Origin: an uncultured Longilinea sp.
Lineage (GTDB): Bacteria > Chloroflexota > Anaerolineae > Anaerolineales > Anaerolineaceae
Length of the DNA: 7,051 nt
Assembly (NCBI GenBank): GCA_937863945.1
Contig: CALMIB010000333.1
Coordinates: 1-7,051 of the forward strand
Direction of reading: 5' to 3'
Both the position numbers and the translations under genes were made by a program. Positions 5,794 through 7,051 of this stretch are shown piece by piece; the stretch's first letter is position 1; each line of letters begins with the position of its first letter. Under the pieces are notes generated by a model. It ran no database searches. It had not been told where the DNA came from and worked only from the letters and a program-made list of their open reading frames with translations.

Positions 5794-5800
5794 GTAAGAT
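5773..5800 (+). promoter_or_regulatory. Possible plus-strand promoter toward the App1-like gene
   Basis: TTGATA (5773-5778), a 16-base spacer and TAAGAT (5795-5800) make a reasonable sigma-70 promoter, with TG directly before the -10. It would give a leader of about 85 nt to the ATG at 5892. The Fur-like box overlaps its -35, so a bound repressor would block it. On the opposite strand TTGATT (5789-5784), 16 bases and CATAAT (5767-5762) could form a weaker divergent promoter. Confidence 0.4.
5774..5788. promoter_or_regulatory. Fur/PerR/Zur-family-like box
   Basis: TGATAAT-C-ATAATCA agrees with the 7-1-7 Fur box of Bacillus, TGATAAT-N-ATTATCA, at all but one position. The site overlaps the -35 elements of both candidate divergent promoters, a typical repressor position. 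The match is seen in the sequence. That a Fur-family protein binds it, and which metal or peroxide signal it reads, is inference. AT-rich context raises the chance of a fortuitous match. Confidence 0.4.
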
Positions 5801-5848
5801 TTTATCCATATCCGCTTGAAAATACAAGCCCCCAAAACGCATTTGCGG

Positions 5849-5854
5849 TAAAAT
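5849..5854 (+). promoter_or_regulatory. Alternative -10 box for the App1-like gene
   Basis: TAAAAT lies 37 bases before the ATG at 5892 and would start transcription near 5861. There is no convincing -35 at 16-18 bases upstream. A small GCTTG/CAAGC hairpin (5814-5829) sits there instead. Confidence 0.25.
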
Positions 5855-5891
5855 CGCCTGGAACATCCAGTTGCATGCTGAGAAGGCCCCC

Positions 5892-6980
5892 ATGAGCAAA
5901 TGGCAAAAAAAGCTGGCGCCGCCGGCAAATGACGTGGAAGAATGGATCGACCGCCTGAAGTACCGCCTGGCAGACCGCCTGGGCAGCCTGGAACCGGTGA
6001 GGCTTGTCCCGCTGGTGGCGTTTACCCACCCCGGCGGGCTGTACCTGAAGGGCCGCGCGCTGCGCCAGCGCACTTCCATCACCGGCGCGGACAACGACAG
6101 TCTGTGGGACGATCTGCTGGACCTGTACCGCCGCGCCAACAGCGATGAAATTCCCGGCGCGCGCATCCTGGCGCATGCCGGCGGCCAGACCCTTGAGATG
6201 TGCAGCGACGCGGAAGGTTATTTTGAGTTGCATCTGCCCGGCGCGGCGCCGGATTCCGTGGAGCTCGAAAGCCTGCCCGAGCCCCACCGCAACCTGCCGG
6301 CCGCGCCGCGCACCGCCGTTCCGCTGGTACAAAACGCCCGCCCGGCGCGCTTCGGCGTGATCAGCGACATCGACGATACGCTGCTGGTCACCAACGTGCA
6401 AAGCCTGGCCGGGCTGGCCCGCAGCCTGCTCAGCGGACGCGCCGGCCAGCGACTGCCTTTCCCCGGCGCTCCAGCGCTCTACCGCGGCTTGCACCAGGGC
6501 AGCGCTCCGCTCTTTTTCGTTTCCAGCAGCCCGTGGAATCTGCACGACCTGCTGGATGAAACCTTTGATGCACACGGCCTGCCCGAACGGGTCGCCTTCC
6601 TGCGCGACTGGGGCATCAGCGACCAGGAACTCCTGCCCACCGACAACTTCGATCACAAGCTGGGGCTGCTGCGCCAAATTACTGGTTTCTTTCCCGACCT
6701 GCCCTTCCTGCTCATCGGCGACAGCGGCCAGCAGGATCCTGAAATCTATGCCAGCTTTGTCGCGGAAAATCCCGGCCGGGTGCTGGCCGTGTACATCCGT
6801 GACGTCAGCCCCGACCCGCGCCGCGATGCCGCCGTGCTGGCGCTGGGTCCCAGCGGCGTGCCCCTGCTGCTGGCGCCCGACAGCCTGAGCATGGCGCGCG
6901 ATGCCGCTGCCCGCGGCTGGCTGGACGCGGCGGCTGTGCATGAAATTGAAGTTGATTTTCAGGTCCGTTACGATTTTTGA
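5892..6980 (+). CDS. App1/DUF2183 family phosphatidate phosphatase-like protein
   Basis: The 362-residue product carries the catalytic domain named after yeast App1, a Mg-dependent phosphatidate phosphatase of the HAD superfamily. The nucleophile motif VISDIDDTLL has D159, D161 and T163. Motif II is FFVSSSPWN (S211-S213), motif III has K256 in DHKLGLL and motif IV is LIGDSGQQDPEIY (D277, D282). The N-terminal ~150 residues form a separate, probably beta-rich region, as in bacterial members of this family. No signal peptide or membrane segment is evident. ATG 5892 is chosen over an in-frame TTG at 5871 because GAGAAGG ends five bases before it. The gene is divergent from the glycan operon across the 600-base regulatory region. 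Bacterial substrates of the family are poorly defined, so lipid or other phosphomonoester hydrolysis is inferred. Confidence 0.85.
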   Translation: MSKWQKKLAPPANDVEEWIDRLKYRLADRLGSLEPVRLVPLVAFTHPGGLYLKGRALRQRTSITGADNDSLWDDLLDLYRRANSDEIPGARILAHAGGQTLEMCSDAEGYFELHLPGAAPDSVELESLPEPHRNLPAAPRTAVPLVQNARPARFGVISDIDDTLLVTNVQSLAGLARSLLSGRAGQRLPFPGAPALYRGLHQGSAPLFFVSSSPWNLHDLLDETFDAHGLPERVAFLRDWGISDQELLPTDNFDHKLGLLRQITGFFPDLPFLLIGDSGQQDPEIYASFVAENPGRVLAVYIRDVSPDPRRDAAVLALGPSGVPLLLAPDSLSMARDAAARGWLDAAAVHEIEVDFQVRYDF

Positions 6981-7051
6981 CTGTAAACCTTCTATTATTC
7001 CAATACCTGTTTTCATCATGGAGATTCCATTCCCAAATACTCTGACTCCCT
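6981..7051. other. Right-end flank, no supported feature
   Basis: After the App1-like stop there are 71 bases of moderate AT content without an intrinsic terminator. An ATG at 7018 stays open to the window edge for 11 codons but has no ribosome-binding site, so it is not called. Confidence 0.4.

Noticed and set aside
5802..7019. A 405-codon minus-strand open frame opposite the App1-like gene
   Set aside because: It is antisense to a gene with complete catalytic motifs. Its translation is a low-complexity Ala/Gln/Gly/Arg-rich string without domains, as expected from the reverse of a GC-rich gene.
1..7051. CRISPR array, insertion sequence, integrase or prophage signal
   Set aside because: No regularly spaced repeats, terminal inverted repeats with a transposase, or recombinase genes were seen.

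Overview
The window is GC-rich bacterial DNA holding a surface-polysaccharide (nucleotide-heptose) locus, a long regulatory intergenic region and a divergent lipid-phosphatase-like gene. The organism cannot be fixed from sequence alone. The GC-rich coding style, the HddA-type (GDP-heptose) kinase in place of HldE, and a GmhA-GAF fusion would fit an environmental lineage such as Chloroflexota, but this is a guess.

Left end (1-594, + strand): gmhB, the HAD-family heptose bisphosphate 7-phosphatase. A TATAAT box lies just upstream of its ATG. It converges tail to tail, with only a 16-base gap, on a minus-strand operon.

Centre (5295 down to 611, - strand): four genes in one probable operon. They are, in order of transcription, a membrane polyprenyl-phosphate sugar-1-phosphate transferase (WbaP/WcaJ type), a GalE-like NAD-dependent sugar epimerase, HddA (heptose-7-phosphate kinase), and a phosphoheptose isomerase (GmhA-type SIS domain) fused to a C-terminal GAF domain. 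GmhA, HddA and GmhB carry out successive steps from sedoheptulose 7-phosphate to D-glycero-alpha-D-manno-heptose 1-phosphate. The guanylyltransferase HddC that would complete GDP-heptose is not in the window. The membrane transferase probably starts assembly of a lipid-linked glycan (exopolysaccharide, capsule or S-layer glycan) that uses this sugar or an epimerised hexose.

Intergenic region (5296-5891): about 600 bases with little coding signal but many regulatory-looking elements. They include a near-consensus minus-strand promoter (TTGACA-N17-TATGAT) giving the operon a leader of about 380 nt. There is a perfect hairpin/operator at the predicted +1, a structured leader with mutually exclusive pairings, and a possible 42-codon leader ORF ending in an ATGA overlap with the first operon gene. 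Further upstream are two palindromes, one of which matches 14 of the 15 positions (7+7) of the Fur 7-1-7 consensus, counting the free central base as a match.

Right end (5892-6980, + strand): a protein with the App1/DUF2183 phosphatidate-phosphatase-like HAD catalytic domain, transcribed divergently from the glycan operon. The last 71 bases show no supportable feature.
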